Shown here: in pieces, positions 27,695 through 36,768 of the stretch
Layout: each line of letters opens with the position of its first letter
Numbering within the stretch: the stretch's first letter is position 1
NCBI RefSeq assembly: GCF_014650955.1
Contig: NZ_BMVY01000003.1
Coordinates: 1 to 64,000, forward strand
DNA from: Streptomyces tauricus
Lineage (GTDB): Bacteria > Actinomycetota > Actinomycetes > Streptomycetales > Streptomycetaceae
Length of the DNA: 64,000 nt
Direction of reading: 5' to 3'
Notes under the pieces: generated by a model
The model's input: the letters and a program-made list of their open reading frames with translations, nothing else
Databases searched by the model: none
Told to the model about the DNA's origin: nothing
Program-made: the position numbers and the translations under genes

Positions 27695-29371
27695 TCAGAC
27701 CGGGTCGTACGTCCGCTCGACCCTCTGCGTGCCGCTGCGCGTGCGGTACGAACGGGCCCAGGACGCCGTCGCGTTCGGGGTCGTGCGGTCGGAGAGGACG
27801 TAGTAGTCCATCTGTGCCCGCTCGGCGGTGAGGTCGAGGACGCCGTAGCCGTGGCGGTCGGTGTCGACCCAGTGGACGTGCCGGTTGGCGGCGCGGATCA
27901 CCGGTGACGCCAGAGCCGAGACCGTGCCCTCGGGGACCTTGACGAGGTCGTCCAGGTTGTCGGAGGTCACCGAGGTGACGACGAACTCGGTGGCGGCGGA
28001 GGCCGACAGGGGATACGTACCGGCGTTGTACGGCACGTCGTTGGCCCAGGCCATGTGGATGTCGCCGGTGAGGAAGACCGTGTTGCGGATCGCGTTGTCC
28101 CGCAGGTGCGCGAGGAGTTCGCGGCGGTCGTCGGTGTAGCCGTCCCACTGGTCGGTGTTGAGGGCGAGGCCCTCCTTGGGCAGACCGAGCAGTTCGGCGA
28201 GGGGCTTGAGGAGTTCGGCGGAGAGCGAGCCTATGGCGAAGGGGGCGATCATCACCGAGTTGCCGACCAGCCGCCAGGTGGTGTCGGAGGAACGCAGGCC
28301 CGTCTTCAGCCAGTCGAGCTGGGCCCGCCCGGTGAGCGTACGGTCCGGGTCGTCCACCGAGCCGCTGCCGGTCGACACCTGCTGCGAGCGGTACGAGCGC
28401 AGGTCGAGCAGCGAGAGATCGGCGAGCTTGCCGAAGCGCAGCCGCCGGTAGGTGGTCCCCTCCGCCGCGGGCCGGACCGGCATCCACTCGAAGTAGGCCT
28501 GCTTGGCGGCGGCCTGGCGCGCGGACCAGGTGCCCTCGGCGCCCTCGGTGTGGTTCTCGGCGCCGCCCGCCCAGGCGTCGTTGGCGAACTCGTGGTCGTC
28601 CCAGATCGCGATGACCGGAGCCGCGGCGTGCAGGGCGCGCAGGTCGGGGTCGGTCTTGTAACGGCCGTGCCGGGTGCGGTAGTCGGCGAGGGTGACGATC
28701 TCGTGCGCCGGGGCGTGCGGGCGTACGACGGTGTCCCGCGTGCCGTACTCGCCTGTTCCGTACTCGTATATGTAGTCGCCCAGGTGCAGCCAGGCGTCCA
28801 GGTCGCCGCGCGCGGCGAGGTGCCGGTACGCGGAGAAGTAGCCGGCCTCCCAGTTGGCGCAGGACACCACGCCGAAGCGCATCCCGGCGACGGCCGCGTC
28901 GTGGGCGGGGGCGGTACGGGTGCGGGCGGCCGGTGAGTCGGTACCGCCGCTGGAGAAGCGGAACCAGTAGTCGGTGGCGGGCCTCAGGCCGCGGATGTCC
29001 GCCTTGACGGTGTGGTCGGAGGCGGCGGTCGCGGTGGTGGAGCCCTTCGCGACGACCGTCGTGAACGCCTTGTCCGCGGCCACCGTCCAGCCGACCTCCA
29101 CGTCCGGGCCGAGCCCGGAGCCGGGGGTCGCCTCGGCGGTGGGCGTCACCCGGGTCCACAGGAGGACGCCGTCCGGCAGCGGGTCGCCCGAGGCGACGCC
29201 GTGCAGGAACGCGGGGGCCTCGGCGGCGCGGGCCGGCAGCGCGGCGGCGAGCGGGGCCCCGAGCACGGCGGTGGCCGCGGCCGCCTTGACAACCGTACGG
29301 CGGCTGGGGGCGGGGGAGTCGGGGCCGGAAGGGCCGGAGGGGCTGGTGAGGGATCTGATGCGACTGGTCAC
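27695..29371 (-). CDS. phoD: Tat-exported alkaline phosphatase PhoD
   Basis: 558 residues. A twin-arginine signal ([10 protein letters not shown], then a hydrophobic stretch ending ALPARA, about residues 22-50) sends it outside folded. The PhoD N-terminal domain opens with [18 protein letters not shown]; the metallophosphatase domain has [32 protein letters not shown] and GDIHMAW. It would release phosphate from esters with Fe/Ca cofactors. I did not find a convincing tandem PHO box upstream. Homologues have been called phospholipase D in older annotations. Confidence 0.93.
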   Translation of the reverse strand: MTSRIRSLTSPSGPSGPDSPAPSRRTVVKAAAATAVLGAPLAAALPARAAEAPAFLHGVASGDPLPDGVLLWTRVTPTAEATPGSGLGPDVEVGWTVAADKAFTTVVAKGSTTATAASDHTVKADIRGLRPATDYWFRFSSGGTDSPAARTRTAPAHDAAVAGMRFGVVSCANWEAGYFSAYRHLAARGDLDAWLHLGDYIYEYGTGEYGTRDTVVRPHAPAHEIVTLADYRTRHGRYKTDPDLRALHAAAPVIAIWDDHEFANDAWAGGAENHTEGAEGTWSARQAAAKQAYFEWMPVRPAAEGTTYRRLRFGKLADLSLLDLRSYRSQQVSTGSGSVDDPDRTLTGRAQLDWLKTGLRSSDTTWRLVGNSVMIAPFAIGSLSAELLKPLAELLGLPKEGLALNTDQWDGYTDDRRELLAHLRDNAIRNTVFLTGDIHMAWANDVPYNAGTYPLSASAATEFVVTSVTSDNLDDLVKVPEGTVSALASPVIRAANRHVHWVDTDRHGYGVLDLTAERAQMDYYVLSDRTTPNATASWARSYRTRSGTQRVERTYDPV

Positions 29372-29421
29372 GGCCGGTCAGATTACTGATGGGTAGGGCT
29401 TTTCGTAAGGCGAACGACGTG

Positions 29422-29457
29422 AAGGGCGGGCGAACGCGGAGAAGTTCGCCCGCCCTT
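29422..29457 (-). terminator. Terminator after dsbA-like gene
   Basis: Perfect 14-bp inverted repeat (29422-29435 with 29444-29457, loop GCGGAGAA) between the dsbA-like gene and phoD, both on the - strand. It should separate the two transcripts. Confidence 0.8.
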
Positions 29458-29481
29458 ACGGAACGCGTCATACGGAACCCG

Positions 29482-30282
29482 CTACTTGGTGACGCCCGCG
29501 TCCTTGAGCGCCTTCTGCCAGTCGGCGACCGTGCTCGGGTTCGTGATCACCTTGTCGTTGATCTTGATGGTCGGCGTCGAGTCGACACCCTTGGCGTCGT
29601 CGAACGTCTTGCTCATCTTCATCGCCCAGGCGTCGTACGTGCCCTTGTTGACGGCGTCCTGGAACTTCTTGTTGTCCTTCAGGGCGTCGACCGTGTTCGC
29701 CACCTTGATCAGGTAGCTGTCCTTGGCGAGGTCGTCGGTCGTCTCCTCCGGGTGGTACTTCGTGGAGTACAGCGCGGTCTTGAACTCCAGGAACGCTTCG
29801 GGGCTGACGTTCAGGGCGGCGCCGAGCGCGCTCACGCCGTTCTTCGAGCCCTCGCCGCCGAGGTTGCCGTCGAGGAACGTGCCGAGGGTGAAGGAGAGCT
29901 TGTAGTCGCCGTCCGTCATGCCCTTGTTGACGGTCTCGCCGACCGTCTGCTCGAAGGAGGCACAGGCCGGGCAGCGCGGGTCCTCGTAGAGGTGGACCGT
30001 GTTGTCGGTCTTGGACTCGCCGATGACGACGGTCGTGCCGTTCTTGCCGCTGGTGTTGGCGGGGGCGACGACCTTCGCGTCGGCGGCCGCGTCCCACTTG
30101 GAGGGCTCGTTGTTCTGTACGACGGCGTAGCCGATGCCGCCGGCTATCGCGAGGACCGCGACGATCGAACCGGCGACGATGATCTGCCGCTTGGCCTTCT
30201 CACGCTTGGCCTGGCGCTCGCGCTCGACGCGCAGCCGCTCACGGGCCGCCGACTTCGAGGCCTGGCTGTTCCGCTTGCTCAT
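29482..30282 (-). CDS. Membrane-anchored DsbA-like thioredoxin-fold protein
   Basis: 266 residues from ATG 30282 (GGAGAACC just upstream); the frame extends 23 codons further but overlaps the previous gene. Basic cytoplasmic tail (residues 1-33), one membrane helix (about 35-55, IIVAGSIVAVLAIAGGIGYAV), then a Thioredoxin_4/DsbA domain outside with the redox motif RCPACASF and the cis-Pro region VDSTPTIKIN. It likely oxidises or isomerises exported thiols. It follows the membrane protein by 47 bp. A paralogue lies at 61771. Confidence 0.9.
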   Translation of the reverse strand: MSKRNSQASKSAARERLRVERERQAKREKAKRQIIVAGSIVAVLAIAGGIGYAVVQNNEPSKWDAAADAKVVAPANTSGKNGTTVVIGESKTDNTVHLYEDPRCPACASFEQTVGETVNKGMTDGDYKLSFTLGTFLDGNLGGEGSKNGVSALGAALNVSPEAFLEFKTALYSTKYHPEETTDDLAKDSYLIKVANTVDALKDNKKFQDAVNKGTYDAWAMKMSKTFDDAKGVDSTPTIKINDKVITNPSTVADWQKALKDAGVTK

Positions 30283-30329
30283 GATGGGTTCTCCGTGGTG
30301 ATGGCAGGTGTGTACGGGGACTGTGGTGC

Positions 30330-31016
30330 TCAGGCGGCAAGCGCCGAGCACGGCGGTCCACGCCGTCCCATCGAGTGCACGAAGAGCCGCGTACGCGTGG
30401 CGGCGACCCGGCGCGTGGGCCTGGGCAGCCGGCGCACCGGAGTGAGGTGCACGGTCACCGCGGCGACCGCGACCAGCAGCGGGCGGAACGTGGCGGCGGC
30501 CATCGCGTCCAGGAGCTGGGCCAGGGCCCGCTCGCCGCGGCGCAGCCAGGCGGCGGCGAGGAGGCCGACACCGATGTGCGCGCCGAGCAGCAGCCAGGCG
30601 GCGCCCGGGTCGGCCTGTGCGAGGAGGGCCGCGGCCGGCGGGGTCTCGCCGCCCGTCACCCGGGCCAGCGGGGTGCCGACCTCGCCGCCCCCGCAGAGCA
30701 CGTCGAGGCCGACCGAGCGCAGCGGGCCGGCGACCGGGCCGCCGGCCTTGCCGTAACAGGCGTGCTGGCCGGCCGTGAACAGTGTGTCGGCGGCCAGCTC
30801 CAGCGGGATCAGCAGGGCGGCGATCCGCCCGAAGCCGCGCTCGCGGCCCGCCAGCGCGTACGCGACGACGAAGACGGCACCGGCGAGAGCGGCCACGGTG
30901 GCCAGCGGCAGGGGGACCCGGGACAGCAGCACGTGCGACGCGGTGCTGAGCGTCACGACCAGGGTCGTGAACACCGCCGCGCGCACGGCTCTGAGCTGGG
31001 TCCCGGATATGTCCAT
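30330..31016 (-). CDS. Integral membrane protein of unknown function
   Basis: 228 residues. About five hydrophobic segments (near 12-30, 38-55, 62-82, 135-160, 175-195), then a basic tail. Three cysteines lie in or near loops (HACYGKAGG, DVLCGGG, PPCSAL), but no CXXC is seen, so a VKOR-type oxidase is not supported. It sits directly upstream of the DsbA-like gene on the same strand, so a role in redox or envelope processes is conceivable; this is inference from position only. Confidence 0.7.
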   Translation of the reverse strand: MDISGTQLRAVRAAVFTTLVVTLSTASHVLLSRVPLPLATVAALAGAVFVVAYALAGRERGFGRIAALLIPLELAADTLFTAGQHACYGKAGGPVAGPLRSVGLDVLCGGGEVGTPLARVTGGETPPAAALLAQADPGAAWLLLGAHIGVGLLAAAWLRRGERALAQLLDAMAAATFRPLLVAVAAVTVHLTPVRRLPRPTRRVAATRTRLFVHSMGRRGPPCSALAA

Positions 31017-31097
31017 AGCGGTGAAGAGTCTGTCACGTACTCCTGTAGGGGACCCCTAAAGGGTTCCTGTGGGTGGTCGCGGTCGGTGGGCGGGCGG

Positions 31098-32426
31098 CTA
31101 CAGGCCGGGGATCCGGCCGTTGCGGAACAGGTCCACGAAGATCTGGTGGTCCTCGCGCGCGCGGGCCCCGTACGCGTGCGCGAAGTCCACGAGGAGGTCG
31201 CCGAAGCTGTCCTCGTCGCCCGCGATCGCCGCGTCGATGGCGCGCTCGGTGGAGAACGGCACCAGCTCCGAGTGGCCGCTCTCGTCGTCCGCGGCGGCGT
31301 GCATGGTGGCGGTGGACCGGCCGAGGTCGGCGACGACGGCGGCGATCTCCTCCGGGTCGTCGATGTCGCCCCAGTCGAGGTCCACCGCGTACGGCGAGAC
31401 CTCGGCGACCAGCTGGCCCGCGCCGTCCAGCTCGGTCCAGCCCAGCCACGGGTCGGCGTGCGCCTGCAGCGCGCGCTGGGAGATCACCGTGCGGTGACCC
31501 TCGTGCTGGAAGTACTCACGGATCGAGGAGTCCGTGATGTGCCGCGAGACGGCCGGGGTCTGGGCCTGCTTGATGTAGATCACCACATCGTTCTCCAGGG
31601 CGTCGGTCGCACCCTCCAGAAGGATGTTGTACGAGGGCAGCCCCGCCGAGCCGATGCCGATGCCGCGGCGGCCCACGACGTCCTTCACCCGGTACGAGTC
31701 CGGGCGGTCAAGGGACGACTCGGGCAGCGTCTCCAGATAGCCGTCGAACGCGGCCAGGACCTTGTAGCGGGTGGCCGCGTCCAGCTCGATGGAGCCGCCG
31801 CCCGGCGCGAAGCGGCGCTCGAAGTCGCGGATCTCGGTCATCGAGTCGAGCAGCCCGAAGCGGGTCAGCGAGCGGGCGTCCCGCAGGGCGTCCAGCAGGG
31901 GCCCCTGGGCGGTGTCCAGCGTGAAGGGCGGCACCTCGTCGCTCTTGGCGCCCGTCGCCAGCGCGTGGATGCGCTCGCGGTAGGCCGCCGCGTACGTCCG
32001 GACCAGGGTGGTGATCTGCTCGTCGCTCAGCGCCTTCGCGTAACCGATCAGGGCCACGGAGGCGGCGAGGCGCTTGAGGTCCCAGGTGAACGGGCCGACG
32101 TAGGCCTCGTCGAAGTCGTTCACGTTGAAGATCAGCCGGCCCTGGGCGTCCATGTACGTGCCGAAGTTCTCCGCGTGCAGGTCGCCGTGGATCCACACCC
32201 GGGAGGTGCGCTCGTCCAGGTACGGGCCGCCCCGCCTCTCCTGTTCCAGGTCGTGGTAGAAGAGCCCTGCCGTCCCGCGGTAGAACGCGAACGCCGAGGC
32301 CGCCATCTTCCGGAACTTCACGCGGAACGCGGCCGGATCGGCGGCCAGCAGATCGCCGAAGGCGGTATGGAAGACGGCGAGGATCTCTTCGCCGCGCTGC
32401 TCGGCGCTGAGCTGCGGAACCGACAT
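31098..32426 (-). CDS. DUF2252 protein, kinase-like fold
   Basis: 442 residues from ATG 32426 with GGAGG upstream; the open frame further 5' lies in the divergent promoter region. DUF2252 proteins resemble aminoglycoside/choline kinases: here VWIHGDLHAENFGTY gives the catalytic-loop pattern HGDLHxxN and FNVNDFDEA gives a metal-binding DFD (residues about 109-135). The substrate is unknown. It is divergent from dnaE, 260 bp away, and heads a three-gene - strand group with the membrane protein and the DsbA-like gene. Confidence 0.85.
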   Translation of the reverse strand: MSVPQLSAEQRGEEILAVFHTAFGDLLAADPAAFRVKFRKMAASAFAFYRGTAGLFYHDLEQERRGGPYLDERTSRVWIHGDLHAENFGTYMDAQGRLIFNVNDFDEAYVGPFTWDLKRLAASVALIGYAKALSDEQITTLVRTYAAAYRERIHALATGAKSDEVPPFTLDTAQGPLLDALRDARSLTRFGLLDSMTEIRDFERRFAPGGGSIELDAATRYKVLAAFDGYLETLPESSLDRPDSYRVKDVVGRRGIGIGSAGLPSYNILLEGATDALENDVVIYIKQAQTPAVSRHITDSSIREYFQHEGHRTVISQRALQAHADPWLGWTELDGAGQLVAEVSPYAVDLDWGDIDDPEEIAAVVADLGRSTATMHAAADDESGHSELVPFSTERAIDAAIAGDEDSFGDLLVDFAHAYGARAREDHQIFVDLFRNGRIPGL

Positions 32427-32686
32427 CGCTGGGTGCCTCCTGGTGCAGGTACTGCATGACGAGTGGGACGGAATGTGCGGTCCGCCGGAGCGGTTGTCTC
32501 CGTCATCCTCCAACGGACGGGGGTCCACGGGAGTGCCCGTTCACCGTCCGACGAAGGTACGCACGAAGGTACGGGGGAGAGCGCTCGGAGTGTCAGTCCT
32601 CAGGCATACACTTCGTGGCTGTCCCCCAGACTGTTCGCAGCCGGTAGGGATCTCGTCGACGCCCGTTCTTCTTGGAGGCCGAAGCC
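32427..32686. promoter_or_regulatory. Divergent promoter region of DUF2252 gene and dnaE
   Basis: 260 bp without a gene. A TACACT box at 32607-32612, about 75 bp before the dnaE start, is a candidate -10 element on the + strand, without a clear -35. A Shine-Dalgarno GGAGG at 32674-32678 serves dnaE. Confidence 0.4.
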
Positions 32687-35600
32687 GTGTCAAAGCCGCC
32701 GTTCACGCACCTGCACGTCCATACCCAGTACTCGCTGCTGGACGGTGCCGCGCGGCTCAAGGACATGTTCGAGGCGTGCAACGAGATGGGCATGTCGCAC
32801 ATCGCGATGTCCGACCACGGCAACCTCCACGGGGCGTACGACTTCTTCCACTCGGCCAAGAAGGCGGGCGTCACCCCGATCATCGGCATCGAGGCGTACG
32901 TCGCGCCCGAGTCGCGGCGCAACAAGCGCAAGATCAAATGGGGCCAGCCGCACCAGAAGCGCGACGACGTCTCCGGTTCCGGTGGTTACACCCACAAGAC
33001 GATCTGGGCGGCGAACCGGACGGGCCTGCACAACCTCTTCAAGCTCTCCTCGGACGCGTACGCGGAGGGCTGGCTGCAGAAGTGGCCCCGCATGGACAAG
33101 GAGACCATCTCCCAGTGGTCCGAGGGCCTGATCGCCTCCACGGGGTGCCCCTCCGGTGAGCTGCAGACCCGGCTGCGCCTCGGCCAGTTCGACGAGGCGC
33201 TGAAGGCGGCCTCCGAGTACCAGGACATCTTCGGCAAGGACCGGTACTTCCTGGAGCTGATGGACCACGGCATCGAGATCGAGAGCCGGGTCCGTGACGA
33301 CCTCCTGCGGATCGGCAAGAAGCTGGGCATCCCGCCGCTGGTGACGAACGACTCGCACTACACGTACGCGCACGAGGCGACCGCCCACGACGCGCTGCTG
33401 TGCATCCAGACCGGCAAGAACCTCTCCGACCCGGACCGCTTCCGCTTCGACGGCACCGGTTACTACCTGAAGTCGACGGACGAGATGTACGCCGTCGACT
33501 CCTCGGACGCCTGGCAGGAAGGGTGCGCCAACACGCTCCTGGTGGCCGAGCAGATCGACACGACCGGCATGTTCGAGGCGAAGAACCTCATGCCGAAGTT
33601 CGACATCCCCGAGGGCTTCACCGAGGTCACCTGGTTCCAGGAGGAGGTGCGCCGCGGCATGGAGCGCCGCTTCCCCGGCGGCGTCCCCGAGGACCGCCAG
33701 AAGCAGGCCGAGTACGAGATGGACGTCATCATCCAGATGGGGTTCCCGGGGTACTTCCTCGTCGTCGCCGACTTCATCATGTGGGCCAAGAAGCAGGGCA
33801 TCGCGGTCGGCCCCGGCCGAGGCTCCGCGGCCGGTTCGATCGTGTCGTACGCCATGGGCATCACCGACCTCGACCCGATCCCGCACGGTCTGATCTTCGA
33901 GCGGTTCCTCAACCCCGAGCGCGTCTCCATGCCCGACGTCGACATCGACTTCGACGAGCGTCGGCGCGTCGAGGTGATCAGGTATGTGACCGAGAAGTAC
34001 GGCGCCGACAAGGTCGCCATGATCGGCACGTACGGCAAGATCAAGGCGAAGAACGCCATCAAGGACTCCGCGCGTGTGCTGGGCTACCCGTACGCGATGG
34101 GCGACCGGCTCACCAAGGCGATGCCCGCCGACGTCCTCGGCAAGGGCATCGACCTGAACGGCATCACCGATCCCAAGCACCCCCGCTACGGCGAGGCCGG
34201 CGAGATCCGCGGGATGTACGAGAACGAGCCGGACGTGAAGAAGGTCATCGACACCGCCAAGGGCGTCGAGGGCCTGGTCCGGCAGATGGGTGTGCACGCG
34301 GCCGGCGTGATCATGTCCAGCGAGCCCATCGTCGACCACGCCCCGGTCTGGGTGCGGCACACCGACAACGTGACGATCACCCAGTGGGACTACCCGCAGT
34401 GCGAGTCGCTCGGCCTGCTGAAGATGGACTTCCTGGGCCTGCGCAACCTCACGATCATGGACGACGCCATCAAGATGGTGAAGGCCAACAAGGGCATCGA
34501 CCTGGAGATGCTCTCCCTGCCGCTGGACGACCCCAAGACCTTCGAACTGCTCTGCCGCGGTGACACCCTCGGCGTCTTCCAGTTCGACGGCGGCCCGATG
34601 CGCTCGCTGCTCCGCCAGATGCAGCCCGACAACTTCGAGGACATCTCCGCCGTCTCGGCCCTCTACCGGCCGGGCCCGATGGGCATGAACTCGCACATCA
34701 ACTACGCGGAGCGCAAGAACGGCCGCCAGGAGATCACCCCGATCCACAAGGAGCTGGAGGAGCCGCTCGAAGAGGTCCTGGCGGTCACCTACGGCCTGAT
34801 CGTCTACCAGGAGCAGGTCCAGAAGGCCGCCCAGATCATCGCCGGCTACTCGCTCGGCGAGGCCGACATCCTGCGCCGCGTGATGGGCAAGAAGAAGCCC
34901 GACGAACTGGCGAAGAACTTCGTCCTCTTCCAGGAGGGCGCCCAGAAGAACGGCTACAGCGCCGAGGCGATCCAGGCCCTGTGGGACGTCCTGGTCCCGT
35001 TCGCCGGGTACGCGTTCAACAAGGCGCACTCCGCCGCGTACGGACTGGTGTCGTACTGGACCGGCTATCTCAAGGCGAACTACCCGGCCGAGTACATGGC
35101 CGCGCTGCTCACCTCGGTCAAGGACGACAAGGACAAGTCGGCGGTCTACCTCAACGAGTGCCGCCGTATGAAGATCAAGGTCCTGCCGCCGAACGTCAAC
35201 GAGTCCGAGCAGAACTTCGCCGCGCAGGGCGACGACGTGATCCTCTTCGGCCTCTCCGCGGTGCGCAACGTCGGTACGAACGTCGTCGAGTCGATCATCC
35301 GCAGCCGCAAGGCCAAGGGGAAGTACAACTCGTTCCCCGACTACCTCGACAAGGTCGAGGCCGCCGCCTGCAACAAGCGCACCACGGAATCACTCATCAA
35401 GGCCGGCGCCTTCGACACGATGGGGCACACCCGCAAGGGCCTCACCGCGCACTTCGAGCCGATGATCGACAACGTGGTCGCGGTGAAGAGGAAGGAGGCC
35501 GAGGGGCAGTTCGACCTCTTCGGCGGCATGGGCGAGGCGGACAACACCGAGCCCGGCTTCGGACTCGACGTGGAGTTCACCACCGACGAGTGGGACAAGG

Positions 35601-36232
35601 CCTATCTGCTCGCCCAGGAGCGGGAGATGCTCGGCCTGTACGTCTCCGACCACCCGCTCTTCGGCCTGGAGCACGTGCTGTCCGACAAGGCCGACGCGGG
35701 CATCGCCCAGCTCACCGGAGGTGAGCACGGGGACGGCGCGGTCGTCACCATCGGCGGCATCATCTCCGGCCTCCAGCGCAAGATGACCAAGCAGGGCAAC
35801 GCGTGGGCGATCGCCACGGTGGAGGACCTCGCCGGTTCGATCGAGTGCATGTTCTTCCCGGCCACCTATCAGCTGGTGTCGACGCAACTCGTCGAGGACG
35901 CCGTGGTGTTCGTCAAGGGCCGCCTCGACAAGCGCGAGGACGTGCCGCGGCTGGTCGCGATGGAGCTCCAGGTCCCGGACCTCTCCAACGCGGGCACCAA
36001 CGCGCCCGTGATCCTCACCATCCCGGCGCTGAAGATCACTCCGCCCATGGTGAGCAGGCTCGGTGAGATCCTCAGCCACCACCGGGGCGAGAGCGAGGTG
36101 CGGATCCGGCTCCAGGGCCCGAGCAAGACCACGGTCCTGCGGCTCGACCGGCACCGGGTGAAGGCGGATCCCGCGCTCTTCGGCGATCTGAAGGTGCTGC
36201 TGGGGCCGGCCTGCCTGGCGACAACCGGCTGA
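32687..36232 (+). CDS. dnaE: DNA polymerase III alpha subunit DnaE
   Basis: Replicative DNA polymerase. GTG 32687 has GGAGG 8 bp upstream; the in-frame TTG at 32672 would overlap that site. 1181 residues. The N-terminal PHP domain starts HLHVHTQYSLLDG; the C-family polymerase palm has GPGRGSAAGS and the catalytic PDVDIDFDERR (about residues 416-424). The fingers, an HhH region and a C-terminal OB-fold tRNA_anti-like domain (VTIGGIISGLQRKMTKQGN) follow. This is the DnaE1-type replicase, not the error-prone ImuC/DnaE2, judging from length and full PHP domain. Confidence 0.97.
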   Translation: MSKPPFTHLHVHTQYSLLDGAARLKDMFEACNEMGMSHIAMSDHGNLHGAYDFFHSAKKAGVTPIIGIEAYVAPESRRNKRKIKWGQPHQKRDDVSGSGGYTHKTIWAANRTGLHNLFKLSSDAYAEGWLQKWPRMDKETISQWSEGLIASTGCPSGELQTRLRLGQFDEALKAASEYQDIFGKDRYFLELMDHGIEIESRVRDDLLRIGKKLGIPPLVTNDSHYTYAHEATAHDALLCIQTGKNLSDPDRFRFDGTGYYLKSTDEMYAVDSSDAWQEGCANTLLVAEQIDTTGMFEAKNLMPKFDIPEGFTEVTWFQEEVRRGMERRFPGGVPEDRQKQAEYEMDVIIQMGFPGYFLVVADFIMWAKKQGIAVGPGRGSAAGSIVSYAMGITDLDPIPHGLIFERFLNPERVSMPDVDIDFDERRRVEVIRYVTEKYGADKVAMIGTYGKIKAKNAIKDSARVLGYPYAMGDRLTKAMPADVLGKGIDLNGITDPKHPRYGEAGEIRGMYENEPDVKKVIDTAKGVEGLVRQMGVHAAGVIMSSEPIVDHAPVWVRHTDNVTITQWDYPQCESLGLLKMDFLGLRNLTIMDDAIKMVKANKGIDLEMLSLPLDDPKTFELLCRGDTLGVFQFDGGPMRSLLRQMQPDNFEDISAVSALYRPGPMGMNSHINYAERKNGRQEITPIHKELEEPLEEVLAVTYGLIVYQEQVQKAAQIIAGYSLGEADILRRVMGKKKPDELAKNFVLFQEGAQKNGYSAEAIQALWDVLVPFAGYAFNKAHSAAYGLVSYWTGYLKANYPAEYMAALLTSVKDDKDKSAVYLNECRRMKIKVLPPNVNESEQNFAAQGDDVILFGLSAVRNVGTNVVESIIRSRKAKGKYNSFPDYLDKVEAAACNKRTTESLIKAGAFDTMGHTRKGLTAHFEPMIDNVVAVKRKEAEGQFDLFGGMGEADNTEPGFGLDVEFTTDEWDKAYLLAQEREMLGLYVSDHPLFGLEHVLSDKADAGIAQLTGGEHGDGAVVTIGGIISGLQRKMTKQGNAWAIATVEDLAGSIECMFFPATYQLVSTQLVEDAVVFVKGRLDKREDVPRLVAMELQVPDLSNAGTNAPVILTIPALKITPPMVSRLGEILSHHRGESEVRIRLQGPSKTTVLRLDRHRVKADPALFGDLKVLLGPACLATTG

Positions 36233-36288
36233 CGGCTTCCCGGACCTCCGGTTCCCCGGACTTCCGGACCTCCGGCTTCGGACCGGCG

Positions 36289-36322
36289 CGAGGGGCGCAC
36301 CCGTGCACGGGTGCGCCCCTCG
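36289..36322. terminator. Perfect palindrome between dnaE and a convergent small gene
   Basis: A 34-bp perfect palindrome (arms 36289-36305 and 36306-36322) with TGCA at the centre, so about a 15-bp stem. It lies 56 bp after dnaE and 36 bp beyond the stop of the opposite 59-residue gene, a natural bidirectional terminator. Confidence 0.85.
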
Positions 36323-36358
36323 GCGTGTGCCAGGGCCGTAAGGGCCCGTGCGCTCGGC

Positions 36359-36538
36359 TCAGTTGTGGCCGAAACGCTTCTGGTGCTTGCGGGCGACATC
36401 GGCCGGGCTGCCCTGGATCTGCGACACCGGCGACTGCTGTGCCTGTGCCGAGGACCGCTCGGACTGCTCCTGCGCACGCTCCGGCTGCGACGAGCGGTCC
36501 TGTTCGCCGCCCTGCTTACGGTTCTTGTTCTTGGCCAT
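36359..36538 (-). CDS. Small hydrophilic protein, 59 residues, unknown function
   Basis: ATG 36538 with GGAGG (in TAGGAGGCAGTC) upstream, TGA at 36361-36359. It starts MAKNKNRKQGGEQDR, is rich in Gln/Ser/Arg/Glu with no hydrophobic stretch, and ends KHQKRFGHN. The middle SQIQGSPADVARKHQ may form a short helix. I recognise no family. The good Shine-Dalgarno site, third-position GC bias and flanking palindromic terminator all support a real gene. Likely a disordered, cytoplasmic protein. Confidence 0.8.
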   Translation of the reverse strand: MAKNKNRKQGGEQDRSSQPERAQEQSERSSAQAQQSPVSQIQGSPADVARKHQKRFGHN

Positions 36539-36768
36539 GACTGCCTCCTACGGGGGATCAGGGGGCCCAAGCCCCCTAGGGCCGGACTCAGACTCACATA
36601 GGCTGAGGAGTCGCGCATTTCGGAGAATTACCGTGCGTAATAAGGGCTGTGGGCGAGGGATACGCCGATCCGCCACGCCGAAGATCGAGTTCCGGCCGTT
36701 AACCTCCGCGTGGTCGGGCAGACTCGAAGGAAGCCCGAAGCAAACCTCCCGGAAAGAGGGTGGATCGC

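Noticed and set aside
29372..29470. PhoP-binding PHO box upstream of phoD
   Set aside because: Only a single partial GTTCGCC-like unit is visible, and it belongs to the terminator hairpin.
30330..31016. VKOR-type disulfide oxidase partner of DsbA
   Set aside because: No CXXC motif and wrong arrangement of cysteines, so only 'unknown membrane protein' is supported.
32690..35029. 779-codon - strand open frame opposite dnaE
   Set aside because: Composition is that of a reverse-frame shadow (Val/Leu/His/Asp-rich, no motifs) and dnaE is unambiguous.
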